A stretch of 64,000 nucleotides of DNA from Clavaria fumosa. Its lineage: Eukaryota > Basidiomycota > Agaricomycetes > Agaricales > Clavariaceae. Made by a program: the position numbers and the translations under genes. A model generated the notes under the pieces. That model saw nothing but the letters and a program-made list of their open reading frames with translations. It made no database searches and was not told the DNA's origin. Position 1 is the first letter of the stretch, and each line of letters opens with the position of its first letter. Location of the stretch: assembly GCA_951802425.1 (NCBI GenBank), contig OX637796.1, forward strand, positions 124,001 through 188,000, in the 5' to 3' direction. Below, in pieces: positions 11,581 to 22,091 of the stretch.

Positions 11581-12822
11581 GGGTCACGCGTGTAAGTCTG
11601 CCTTGCGTAGACATCGTAAGACCTCTCGGACGTGGTCAGGATTGATTGAAGGAGGGAGGTGTAGTGGCTCTGCGCGGTGTCCGTGAGATAAGAGGCCGCA
11701 AAAGTAACCTTCTTGTGGTCGCCTTGGAAGGTTACGGGTTTTGCGAAAAAAGTCATAAGACATTCTGTGACAAAGGGTTTCCATCTGTGCTGGTTGCAAC
11801 CATTGAACAGCTCGGGGCATCTGGTGTCAAGCTTGGATTCTCGAGTGAAGGCATCTCGGGTCAATGGTCCTTTGGAGGGAGGAGCCTGGTAATAGTAATG
11901 GTGGTGGTGGGTACCAGGGGCCTCATCTCGAAGCGCGGCAGCGGGGTGTGGAGGCATAGGGGGGACCAAAGGGACCTGCGAGGCTTCAGCCTGAGACGGG
12001 GGGCGAGATGCTGGTTGTGTCTCCATTGGGGGTACTGGTCGCGCTTCCGGTTGTGGAATGCAGAAGGGCTCGACCAGAATCTCAAGGCGAGGGGCAGGTT
12101 GAAGCATTGCTTCGGTCCCTATAGGGTCGCAAGGGAGCACCCTACTCAGAGTAGTGGCTGGCTGCATCCACATAGGCCAGCTACTGCAAGGGGTGGTGTA
12201 CCTTGGGATCCTAGAGACAATGGCTGGTTGCTCATCAGGCACAGCAGGATTCGCAAAATTCTGAAGAGATTGGGCCATGACCTGGAAAAGCGGGGCCATA
12301 TCCCAGGGTCCTCTGGTGGGTTGAACCTGTCTTGGAGGTCGCGAGGGGGTATCCAGGTCGGGAGGAGTTGGAACTCCACAGTTGGTAGTCCCTGGATACT
12401 GATGCTGACTCTCGTATAACCGGTTCTGTGGATTAGTGCAGAATCCGTCTGTCAATTGTACCAAAGGCTCATAGAGGTTCATGGTTTCTACGAGATATGC
12501 TAGTTCTTCATCGAGAGTTCCAGCCTCGTATTGGCAGCGAGTATTGTTAAGGATTTGGTAGGTGCGGTGGCGAGGGCGGTCGAAGCGTGGGTAGCCGAGC
12601 TGCTCTACGAGGGACTCGGCTTCTTCACGTGGGGATGAGGCGTGACTAGGTGCGATTTGGGCAGGTTCTTCAGGCTGTGATTGAACGACGGATGTGGGTC
12701 ATTCTTGTATGGTGGTAGGCGGCTCACGAGTAGTCTCCCATGCCATTGGAGTGATCGCATGGCTACCTGTGCATGTTTGGAAGTGGTGAGTGATGGGTTG
12801 GGGAGGAGTGTGACTGGAAGAC
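11532..12822 (-). pseudogene. Gag of element B (3' truncated)
   Basis: ATG on the minus strand at 12822 (MSSSHTPPQP), shared with the gag copy that starts at 62399. A stop near 12700 breaks it; the frame is open again from 12482. The N-terminal half is Pro/Gln-rich, the C-terminal half carries the gag-domain segment (PELFNGCNQHRWKPFV, YLTDTAQSHY). The frame is cut near 11590 and fused to RT thumb sequence, so the rest of gag, any zinc knuckle and the protease are lost. Confidence 0.7.
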
Positions 12823-12876
12823 ATAATAAATGATTCTGGGTGTTGAGTGTTGGGGCAAGGGGGAGACTTGATATTA

Positions 12877-14167
12877 TGTTAGGGCCTGTCCCGTCTTGAT
12901 AGTAATGCCGGAGATCGACTTGTTGGTGACCAGTCCTGGAAACTCACTAAGACCAATCAACTGTCGAGCACAGTTGAAAATGCTCGGTCCCAGAAGGTCG
13001 CAGAAATGTCTGGGATGAAGTGGGAATGGAAACAGACAAGTAGTAAGGCAGGAGACGTCAGAAGTGTAAGGAAAGAAATTGATGAGATGGGAGAAACACA
13101 TAATGCTGAGAAGGTCGCGAAGTCAACCAATGAAGCATAGAAGAGGAAAAAGACAAGGTGAAAGAAATAGATGATGTTAGAAGAGTCACGGGTAGTCACG
13201 ACAGTGTTGAGAAGTGTGTCAGTGAAGGTGATAACTTTGCCAACCAATGGGAGAACCTGTAGAGTTTGAAGATCAGTACCAAGACAAATAAGAGAGAATA
13301 CTTAGATCACACAAGTTGTACAAGTGCAGAGGGCGAGTTAGAATAGAGTAGAGTGTGTCTTGGTGATCTTGTAGTCACCAAGAGAGACAAGACCTATCAA
13401 TCGCGGTGGTTCCAAGCTCAAAGGGCGTACTAGCCTCAAGCTTAAACCAATGTGCGTCAATATCAAGTCTACAGTTTGAGAAGTACATGCGAGACTTATA
13501 TATGTGCATATAGAGAGTATAACAAAAAAGGGAAAGTACAGAGGTCACCAGGCGATGAGACTATAGTAGTACAGGGTATGTTTAGTCATAAGGTGACTAG
13601 GCACGTGTTCTACTAAGGTTGCGAGGGGTTAGGTATGCATAGGTAAGGTTGCAAAGATGACCTGTCACAGGTCATGACCTAGTTAAATAAGTATATACAT
13701 CGCTATAACTACAGAGGGATTCTCAGATCATAAGTAACGTAATTATAGATGACTGAGGAGAAGAAGGGACGCATATTTGAAGTGTACATACAGCTGACCA
13801 TTGGTGGCGCATTTGAGTGTTAAGGTTGCGAGATCATAAGAGCGATCACGTGGGTGATGCTAGTGACACAGGTGATGCTGGTGATGCAGGTGATGCTAGT
13901 GATGCAGGTGACCTATGGGCGGGTAGTCATGTGGATAATGCTGATAACGTATTGGCGCTGGTAGTGATAGCGCCGGAGGTGCCACAAGTATGGTATAGTG
14001 GTCGCGAGTGTCATATGAGTGCGGGAGAGGTTGGGGAGGCTTCCAGAAGGGGAGAGTGGGTTTCGGAAGCGTGTAGAGGGGCTCGCGAGGTTGTAGAGGG
14101 TCATCGGGAGGTTCGGAAGTGTTGGTAAGGTCGGTTTGGGTATGGGAAAAATGAATGGGTCCTGACA
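12877..14167 (-). mobile_element. 5' LTR of element B, family II
   Basis: 1291-bp partner of the 5444-6804 LTR. TGTTAGGGCC at the left edge, GGTCCTGACA at the right, followed by the second CACGT target duplication (14168-14172). CACGTG at 13857-13862. Differences from the left LTR are mostly C/T or G/A transitions at CpG sites. Confidence 0.9.
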
Positions 14168-14172
14168 CACGT

Positions 14173-15507
14173 ATGCCCCCTTTGGCACAAAGAGGGCTAC
14201 AGCCATAGCTAGGAACGGGCACCGCATTCGGGCCCAGGACGGTGCACCAGATGGCCACCTTGCATGCAAAAGACAGGGGTGAGTCCCCATCTTTATCAAT
14301 CCCAAGGACGGCTGCCCTGCCCATCCTTATGTCAGCAGCCCAGCAGTGCAGGTCTGACACTGCACCTCTGTCGCCTTTCGGATTCTTAGAGGGAATTTCC
14401 CCCTTCTCTCTTACAAAGGAGAGCCACAGCTCTTGGGGGAGCAATGGCTCCCCGGTCTCTACAAACTCCCTAATGGGAGGCACAACCACTCTTGCCACTG
14501 TCAGCAGCAATGTCTGGTATGACAGATAGGAGGGTGCTCCCCCTCCTGCAACTTCCAAGGGTCCTGCCCTCAGGGATGGGTCGCCCATCCCTCCACTCTC
14601 TTGCAACATCTGCCCTTGCAGATGGCGTGCCACCCGGTCTGCCGATTTCTCGACGCCAGCAGGAACTCTCCAGTTCCTCAACAGCCAGTCCTCAACTGGC
14701 GTAGGCAGCTTTCCCACTGCCGCGTTCTTCTGGGCCTCCTTAATGGCCCATCGCATCTTCATTATGGCAGTCATATCATAACTGCCGTCAGGTGCTCCAT
14801 GATGTGCCTGCTGGTTGAGGGCTATCACCTCCTCAACCATCTTCAGCTTGACAGCCCATGCACCAGGCTTGATGGACATCCCCGATGGCCAGGGATAGCC
14901 ATCCAGAGCCCTGTCCAGGCAGGGAGCATTAAAGGGATAACCCCTTGTCAGAGGCACAAACATTCATTTATGCCTCAGTGAGGCATCGGGGTTCTGCTGG
15001 CTAATACCAGCAGGTGGAAGAGGGGGATACCCCTCCTCAATGTTCATGGGGACGTCCACGTCCCCCATAGGCAGCACTATGTCTGCGTATGAGACAGCAG
15101 TGCGGGCCCTTTTAGGGTCCCGCTCTAAGGGATCCCTTCCCTTTCGCCACAGTTCGCACCTCGGCAAGCTCCTCATTGGCACTTGCCAAGTTTTCTGTCA
15201 AGGAGAGTATCTTCTCCCATGCCTTTCTAAGGTCGTCCTCGACCTTATCCAGGCTATCATAAGCTTTTTCAAGCTTTTGCTGGTGCCTGGTGCAAAGGGC
15301 ATTGCCCTTCTCATACTCTTCATGCAAGTCATCCAACTTGCGCTGCATCATTCCGAGCTCCGGCTCGAGCTCACACTTAGCACTTTCCTGTGCTTCCTTA
15401 AGCGTTTGTTGAAACACTTCGTCCGAGTGCAGCAGTGACTCGAAGATGTGGCGATGGAATCTGATACACTGAGTGCACCCGGATCCGTGGGTGATCGCAT
15501 GGATCAT
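14173..15507 (-). pseudogene. N-terminal part of E gag-like gene (5' of B insertion)
   Basis: Minus-strand coding in two overlapping frames (15507-15112, then 15182-14173) with a stop at 14964, so at least one frameshift and one nonsense change. The start region has GCTQCIRFHRHIFESLL followed by about 100 residues of heptad-like Leu/Glu/Lys sequence (coiled coil), then an AVSYADIVLPMGDVDVPM segment, then a globular part with PVEDWLLRNWRVP. I recognise this architecture as a common but uncharacterised agaricomycete repeat protein; no function is claimed. It is interrupted by element B at CACGT and resumes at 5438. Confidence 0.5.
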
Positions 15508-15587
15508 GCGATCCTGGACCCAGGGGAGAGTTTCCTACCCTTGTGACAACGATGGCTGGGACAACCCAGCCATTCTGACGATGCTCG

Positions 15588-16847
15588 TTGGCAGTGAGGC
15601 CACCAGATCCGTCGTGGACTGGAAACCCCGCGCCATCATCCCCTATCCCCCCATTCCTATTCGACACTCCAGGATCCCCATTGATGTTCCCATCACCACA
15701 GTCACCCCAACGAATATCCCCGATCTCCTCGCCGCCAGAGAACTCGCCGCCCACTACCGAGCCACAATCAACTTACCACAGTCCGAGCCTGTCGACCCGG
15801 TTGGTGACCCTGAAGATGTCCAATCCCCAAGCCCAAGCTCCATCTCATCAATCGAACCGTACGACCTCGACAGCGACAGCGAGTAGTGGCCTTACCGTCA
15901 GAGACTTCAATGGGACCCAGGCGACCTACCACACCTTCAAACGTCAATTCACCCTCCTCTTTGCCTGCGAGCCGGAACGCTTCAAATCCAATGAAAAGAA
16001 GATCTATTTCGTGCTCAACAAGATGTGCCTTGGATACGTGGAACTATGGGCTAATGCCCGCATGGACCGCATCATAGGAAGAGATACCACAGGTACTTGG
16101 ACTAACTTCATCCAAGACCTAGATGACAAGTTCCTCGACACAACTGAGGAAACGAGGGCCCTCGCCAACCTCCAGAAACTCCGACAAAGCGGAAAGACCG
16201 CCCACGAGTTCTTCACCGACTTCGACCGCCTCTATCGCCAGGCGCACCTCTCCATTGCCCACCACGAGTCAGTACTCATTGAGTACCTCAAGAACGGTCT
16301 CAACCAGCCCCTGGTCGAGAAAATTTACAATAGTGACGAACTCCCCGCGACCTATGTTGGCTGGAGGAACAAAGCCATCAGGATGGACGACCTGTGGCAA
16401 GAGTTCAAATCCTTGCGCAAGGCTCGTGCTCCAGTCCCGCCTAGCCGACCCGTGACCTCCCAGACCCACGCCCCTGCCATACCCGCGACCACTCCCCACC
16501 CTGATGCGATGATCGTCGACCGTTTGCGACCCAAGCCTGCCGAAGTACAGTGCTACAACTGTCGCGGCTTCGGCCATATCTCAAAGAACTGCCCTCTCCC
16601 GCCCACGCGTCGCACCCAGCAGGTCCGAGGAGTCATCTCCCTCCCTGCCCCAATCACCCCGAGCGCCACGACAGCCGCAACCACATCGGGCGATGAACTG
16701 GAAGAAGCGCAGGCAGAGATCGCGAGGTGGAGGACCTGGTCATGCTCAGAGAAAAAGAAATCGCGGATTTTACAAATGGCGAAGATTGAGTTCAGACTCT
16801 TCGCTGGTAAAAAGTTATGTACCCCCTTGTACCCCCGCTGTGAATAA
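15588..16847 (+). CDS. Gag of element D (family III)
   Basis: About 420 codons, open throughout; the real start is uncertain (the frame is open from a TTG at 15588). A Ser/Pro/Thr-rich N-terminus is followed by a Retrotrans_gag domain (around VRDFNGTQATYHTFKRQF to KLRQSGKTAHEFFTDFDRLY) and one CCHC zinc knuckle (CYNCRGFGHISKNC) near 16550-16590 for RNA binding. The last 155 nt overlap the start of pol, which lies in the +1 frame, so a +1 frameshift or equivalent would be needed to make Gag-Pol. Acts in cytoplasmic particle assembly. Confidence 0.75.
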   Translation: MAVRPPDPSWTGNPAPSSPIPPFLFDTPGSPLMFPSPQSPQRISPISSPPENSPPTTEPQSTYHSPSLSTRLVTLKMSNPQAQAPSHQSNRTTSTATASSGLTVRDFNGTQATYHTFKRQFTLLFACEPERFKSNEKKIYFVLNKMCLGYVELWANARMDRIIGRDTTGTWTNFIQDLDDKFLDTTEETRALANLQKLRQSGKTAHEFFTDFDRLYRQAHLSIAHHESVLIEYLKNGLNQPLVEKIYNSDELPATYVGWRNKAIRMDDLWQEFKSLRKARAPVPPSRPVTSQTHAPAIPATTPHPDAMIVDRLRPKPAEVQCYNCRGFGHISKNCPLPPTRRTQQVRGVISLPAPITPSATTAATTSGDELEEAQAEIARWRTWSCSEKKKSRILQMAKIEFRLFAGKKLCTPLYPRCE

Positions 16848-19800
16848 ACAGGTCCTGGTGACCCCTTCTCCATCCCCCAGACTGAACCTGAGGAAAGAGA
16901 AAACCAAGGCTAACCCCGAAAAGCCTTGTATGGAAATACCCATCACAATGGAGAACCCCAGCAATGGGAGGAGAAAACTGGGATACGCCCTTGTGGACTC
17001 AGGATGCTCGGCCTCTGCTATCAACAAGAAATATGCCCAGAGTCTAGGGTTAAGGTTATGGGACCTCCCCCAACCCCTATACTCGATCAACGCCCTGGGA
17101 ATGGTAACTAAAACTGCCGACCTGATCATTTCCATTGGGCAAGACTTCCGCCAGAAAATCACCCTCCTGGTTGGACAATTTCACCCTCCCCATCTCTACC
17201 TAGGAGACGACTGGTTGAGAAAAAACAACCCCACAGTTGATTGGATCGACCGAACGATCGAGTTTCCCAAACCTCGCGCAGTGCTCATGCGAGGTGCCTT
17301 CGCCGAAGCCGCAGTACCCCCCTACCACGAAGAATTCCCAAAGGTCTTCTCGATAGCAGAGTTTGCGAAATTACCCCCTTCCCGAGGCGCCATAGACCAT
17401 CCGATCAAACTGAAGGAGGGAGCAGTCCCTAAACGATCGAAGATCTATTCGGTGCCATGTGTGTACTACCTGGAACTGAAATCCTGGATCGAGGAAAACC
17501 TAAAGAGTGGACGCATACAACCTTCGAATTCCCCCTGGGCCTCGCCCCTCTTCTTCAAGCAGGAAGGAAAGAAGCTGCGACCCATCATCGACTATCGGGA
17601 GCTCAATGCTGTGACAAAAAAAGACGCACACCCCCTTCCCCTCATACGCGATATCCTCGACGCCCTTAAAGGAAAGACCTTCTTTACCAAGATGGACGTT
17701 GTGCATGGATTTAACAACGTCAAGATCCGTGAAGGAGACGAATGGATGACAGCGTTCATTTGCCCAGAAGGCCAATTCGAATACACTGTCATGGGTTTCG
17801 GACTGACTAATGCCCCAGCCCATCTTCAAAGATTCATGAATGCTATTCTCCGAGAAGAAATAGCCACCAGGCACGTCCACGTTTATATTGACGACATTCT
17901 TATACACACCCCAGACCTGGAGACACACCAACGACTCACCCGTGCCATCCTCCAAAGACTTGAGGAAAACTCGCTCTGCCTAAGGCTGGAGAAATGCCAG
18001 TTCCAGAAGAGTGAGGTGGAATTCCTAGGGCATTATATCCAACACGGACATATCGAGAAATCCGAGCGCCTGTGTGCGGGAATCCGAGAGTGGCCTGTCC
18101 CAAGAAGTAAAAGGGATGTCCAGAAATTTCTTGGGTTCCTAAATTATTTTAGGAGACATATCCTGGACTTCGCTACGACCGCCATCCCCCTCCACCAGCT
18201 CACGGGGAATAAAGACTGGCAATGGGGCCCTGACAAAAAGGGTGCCTTCAATCGACTTATTCAGCAGCTGCTTGACGGGCGACGAATGGCAGTTCCCAGA
18301 GACGAGGGTAGCTGGAAGATTGAAACAGATGCCTCCAATGTTGCGATAGGTGGTATCCTATACCAACAACAAGAGGATGGTAACTGGGCAATGATTGATT
18401 GTTTTTCTAAAGCTCTCAAAGACACTGAGAAGAACTACGATACCTACGATAAGGAACTGCTAGCCATCGTCCGTGCCCTCGAAGCCTGGCCACAGTATCT
18501 CATCGCGACCCCCGAACCCTTCGAAATTTGGACCGACCATGCCAACCTTGCGTACTTCCGTAAACCTAACCCCCTCAATGGACGACAAAACCGCTGGAGA
18601 TCCCTCCTGGCCCTGTATAACTTCGAGATCAAACACCGGCCAGGTAAGACCAATACAGCTGCTGACGCACTGTCGCGATGACCCGACCACGATGACGCCA
18701 CAACCCCTATACTTGTCCCCCTACTCCCCGATGTCCTGTTCAAGTCCGTGGCAGAACTGAGCCTCCTAGATCGCATCAAGGAAGCCCAGGGCCAAGTAGC
18801 CCATGGACCGGCCATCGTCCAGGAAGCTGATGGGGTAAAGTACTACCGGAATAAGATCTGGGTCCCCCCAGACTTAGTCGAGGATGTCCTAGCCCTCCAC
18901 CACGATGCCCCCTCAGCCGGCCACCCAGGAATCCGGAAAACCAGCAAGAATGTTCGTCGGAATTTCGACTGGCCCGGACTTGACAGCGACATACGAGCCC
19001 ACCTACAATGATGCTGGCACTGCCAGCGGAACAAGATCAACCGTACCGGGAACAAACCAGCCCTCCATCCTTTCCCCGCCCCCCTCCAACCATGGGACGA
19101 GATCAGCTGGGACATCATAGGCCCGCTTAACCCCTCTGAGGGTTACGATGGAGTCCTGGTCATCTGTGACCGTGCCACCCATTCCTCCCTGCTGGAACCA
19201 ATTAGCATGGATCTAACAAGCGAAGGAGCGGTGCGGATATTCCTACGTCGAGTCTACACTAGCCATGGACTACCCTCCAAGGTCACCAGTGACCGTGGAT
19301 CCAATTTTGTGGCTAAATTCCTTAAAAACGTGTATGGGCAACTAGGGGTAAGCACTAACCCCAGTACCGCCTATCACCCCCAGACCAACGGCCTCACGGA
19401 GAGAGCCAACCAAGAGGTCTTCACGTTGCTGAAGCATGTCTGTAGTGAGATGCCCGAGAGCTGGGCCTCCTGGCTCTCAATCACAGAGTTCACCCTCAAC
19501 AACCGGTCCTACGGAAGCTCCGACGTCTCTCCCTTCTTACTCGACTATGCCAGGCACCCTGTCGCCCTTCCCGACCTCTGCCTCACTGAATCAAATAACC
19601 CTGCCGCCGATAGCTTCTTGGAAAGAGCCTACGAAATGCGAGGAAAGATGAAGAAACTGGTAGAACAGTCTAACAAAACCATGGAGAGACGAGGTGGATA
19701 CACAACCGATTGGAAAGAAGGGACCCTAGTTTGGTTGGAAAGCCAGAACCTTGTACTAGAAGACCTCCAAAAGAAGCTGATGCCGCGACGAGTTGGACCA

Positions 19801-20133
19801 TTCAAAGTAGTTGCGAAACGAGGCGCCGCCGCCTATGAACTCAAACTACCGCGACATTGGCGGATACACCCGGTCTTCCACGAATCACTTCTCACCCTGT
19901 CTACACCTGGCCCCGACCATCCCGAGCATCCCGAGAGCTTGGAGATCGACGGTGAGCCCCAATACGAGGTAGAGTTCATCCGCACAAAACGAAAACACGG
20001 AAGACAAGTCCAGTATCTGGTACGGTGGACAGGTTACCCTCCTGAGGATGATACCTGGGAGCCTGTCAGAAATCTCAAGGACGCACAAGAAGCCATGCGC
20101 GACTTTGAGATTGCTCAGAAAGCGCAATCTTGA
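16693..20133 (+). pseudogene. Pol of element D: PR-RT-RNase H-integrase-chromodomain, two TGA codons
   Basis: One frame of about 1,147 codons broken only by TGA at 18679-18681 (after ADALSR) and 19009-19011 (before CWHCQRNK). Order: aspartic protease (LVDSGCSASAIN; LYLGDDWL), RT (PIIDYRELN, FFTKMDVVHGFNN, catalytic VYIDDIL), RNase H (ETDASNVAIGG, YDKELLAI), integrase HHCC (HHDAPSAGHPG...CWHCQ), core (ICDRATHSS, SDRGSNFVAKF, TAYHPQTNG), and a C-terminal chromodomain (YLVRWTGYPPEDDTWEP). All catalytic motifs inspected are intact. Coding ends 11 bp before the 3' LTR, leaving no room for an antisense accessory gene. This is the best-preserved pol in the window. Confidence 0.9.
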
Positions 20134-20144
20134 GAGAGGGGTTA

Positions 20145-20798
20145 TGTTACGGTATGCAACCACGTGACTAACTGCGACCTTTAGTGCCCACTCGCGACCT
20201 CCGTAACACTCCCGCGACCTTGGATTTACGCCTGTGGGCCTTACGATCATGTGACTACAGACAGTAAAGTCACAGGACCTACCCGGGACACGTGACCCAC
20301 CTAGCCCGCAGCCACGTGACTGATAGACGCCCGATCACCTGACCACTACCAAGAGGACGGCCCATATTCGTGATGGGACGTCTGTGCGGGATGCCATCAT
20401 CCTGTCGCTACCCGACACCTGTCACCTTGACTCCATCAGCATTAAGCCTAATCCGGTTCTTTCTTTGTTCCTTCCCCTTGCTACCGCTATCCTGTTCCCC
20501 TAGCGCCCTTATCCCCCCTTTAATATCCCATTGCCCCGCCAACCCCGCCCTCGCGACCTTGTTCCCGCCCTTGCAGCCACGTGATCATTCCCTTGACGCA
20601 CCGTCCTCTTCCCTACCGTCGCCACTCTTCCCCCATTCCCTTGTACCTACGTAGTTACCTTACCACTGCGACTTAGTATATATACCAGTAGATATGCATC
20701 CTGTATCCCTTAGACTTGTTATTCTTGCAATTTACCCTCCCTGCTTGCATCCTGCCCAGCTAGCCTGCCCAGGACTGACTCAGCAGTAAGCCGTAACA
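20145..20798 (+). mobile_element. 3' LTR of element D
   Basis: 654 bp, TGTTACGGTATG...AGCCGTAACA, preceded by the purine tract GAGAGAGGGG. Contains CACGTG at 20161, 20289, 20313 and 20578, and TATATATA at 20677-20684. No matching 5' LTR is visible left of gag (15400-15588 is E sequence), so D is 5'-truncated or rearranged. Confidence 0.85.
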
Positions 20799-20808
20799 CC
20801 TGGTTACT

Positions 20809-21055
20809 CTCTGTAAAAATGGAAAGTCAAGTGTCTGTGGCAAAAAGGGAATCCAGTCAAATTATAGTCAAGTGTCTGCAGCAAAAAGGGAATTTAGTCA
20901 AGTGGCTTGACTATCACTTGACTATCACATGGCTGAATTAGTCCAGTGGAAGTCAATTGATAGTCAAGCATCAGAGGGGCAACTTGACTAAATGTGCTTT
21001 TTGCTGCAGTCACCTGACTTTTCCCACAATCACTTGACTTTCCTTTTTTACAGAG
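20809..21055. mobile_element. 247-bp MITE with 25-bp terminal inverted repeats
   Basis: Left end CTCTGTAAAAATGGAAAG and right end CTTTCCTTTTTTACAGAG form a 25-bp inverted repeat with one mismatch. Both sides carry GGTTACT (20802-20808 and 21056-21062), a 7-bp direct repeat that could be an imperfect 8-bp duplication of hAT type. The interior is packed with AGTCAAG/CTTGACT subterminal repeats in both orientations. No coding capacity. Confidence 0.8.
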
Positions 21056-21062
21056 GGTTACT

Positions 21063-22091
21063 GTTAACACCACCTGGCTCTCCCCTGGTTACTGCCCACA
21101 CCACTTTGCACTCTGCCACACCACCTGGCACCTCCCTACACAGCCTGGTACCACATTATGCTACCTGTGCACTACCCACCTGCTGCCCTCATCACTTTGT
21201 GCCACCTGTGTGAGGAAGGTGGACACAAGGTGGACACACAAGGAGGGGTATTTGGCCATGCATGTTTCTGAGATGTTTGTCCTGGGAAAGGGAAAGGAGG
21301 TGGAGGTGAGGAACCTCTTTGATATGCACAGGTGAGTCCTTTGAGAAGGTGTAGTGAGCTACAGGGAGGGTGGCCAAGGCAATGGCATGTGATGATGGAT
21401 GAGCATGGGTGCAAAGGTGGATGTCAGGTTCAGGGAGTAAAGTGTGACAGCCACAATGCTGTCCTCTTTGTGGGCAACAATGGCAGCAGTGCACTGCATG
21501 CCTGGCTGATCATGCCTGCCAATTGCAAGTGCCATCTCCAACATTGTGGACAACCCCAATGAGAAGAGACAGGAGAGCCAGCAATGCTGACAATGTACAC
21601 ACATGGCTGAAGGTGCTGCATGGCCTCCAGGTGCTGCATGGACATCCTTGACATGGTGTCCATGGCAGCCTCCACAGTCACAGGAACCTGAGGGTTGGCA
21701 CTTGCTGTTGTGATAGTCTGTCAGAAAGTGTTGGGGCACAGATGGTAGTAAGGGACTGGCACCCAACCAGACACTGGACACATCAAAATGTGGAATAGAA
21801 CAGTGGGCCCAGGTCAGTGCACAGTTGAGAAGCAGGATCTCAGCAAATCTAATATTTAAATTTTCACAATACATGCATGAAAATAAAAATTACACCAGGC
21901 CCTGCACACAAATTTCCTTCATCTAATACAATTTAAATTACCCAAATTAATAAAGAATTGGGTGAGCCACAATTTGTGCAACATTTTCTGCTGCACAGAT
22001 GGAAATAAATAAATAAGTAATTGACACACTGCCAATAATTCACAAATGGCTCTAAGGCCCCCTTCCCAATTTGCACTAAGACTACAATTTC
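21063..22091. other. No gene recognised (1 kb, CpG-poor)
   Basis: Open frames exist on the minus strand (for example 21874-21359) but they are rich in Cys, His and Ser without any motif, and the DNA is depleted in CpG like the decayed repeats elsewhere. Loose repeats of CACCACCTGG-type sequence occur at 21065-21210. Probably an old degraded repeat. Confidence 0.4.
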
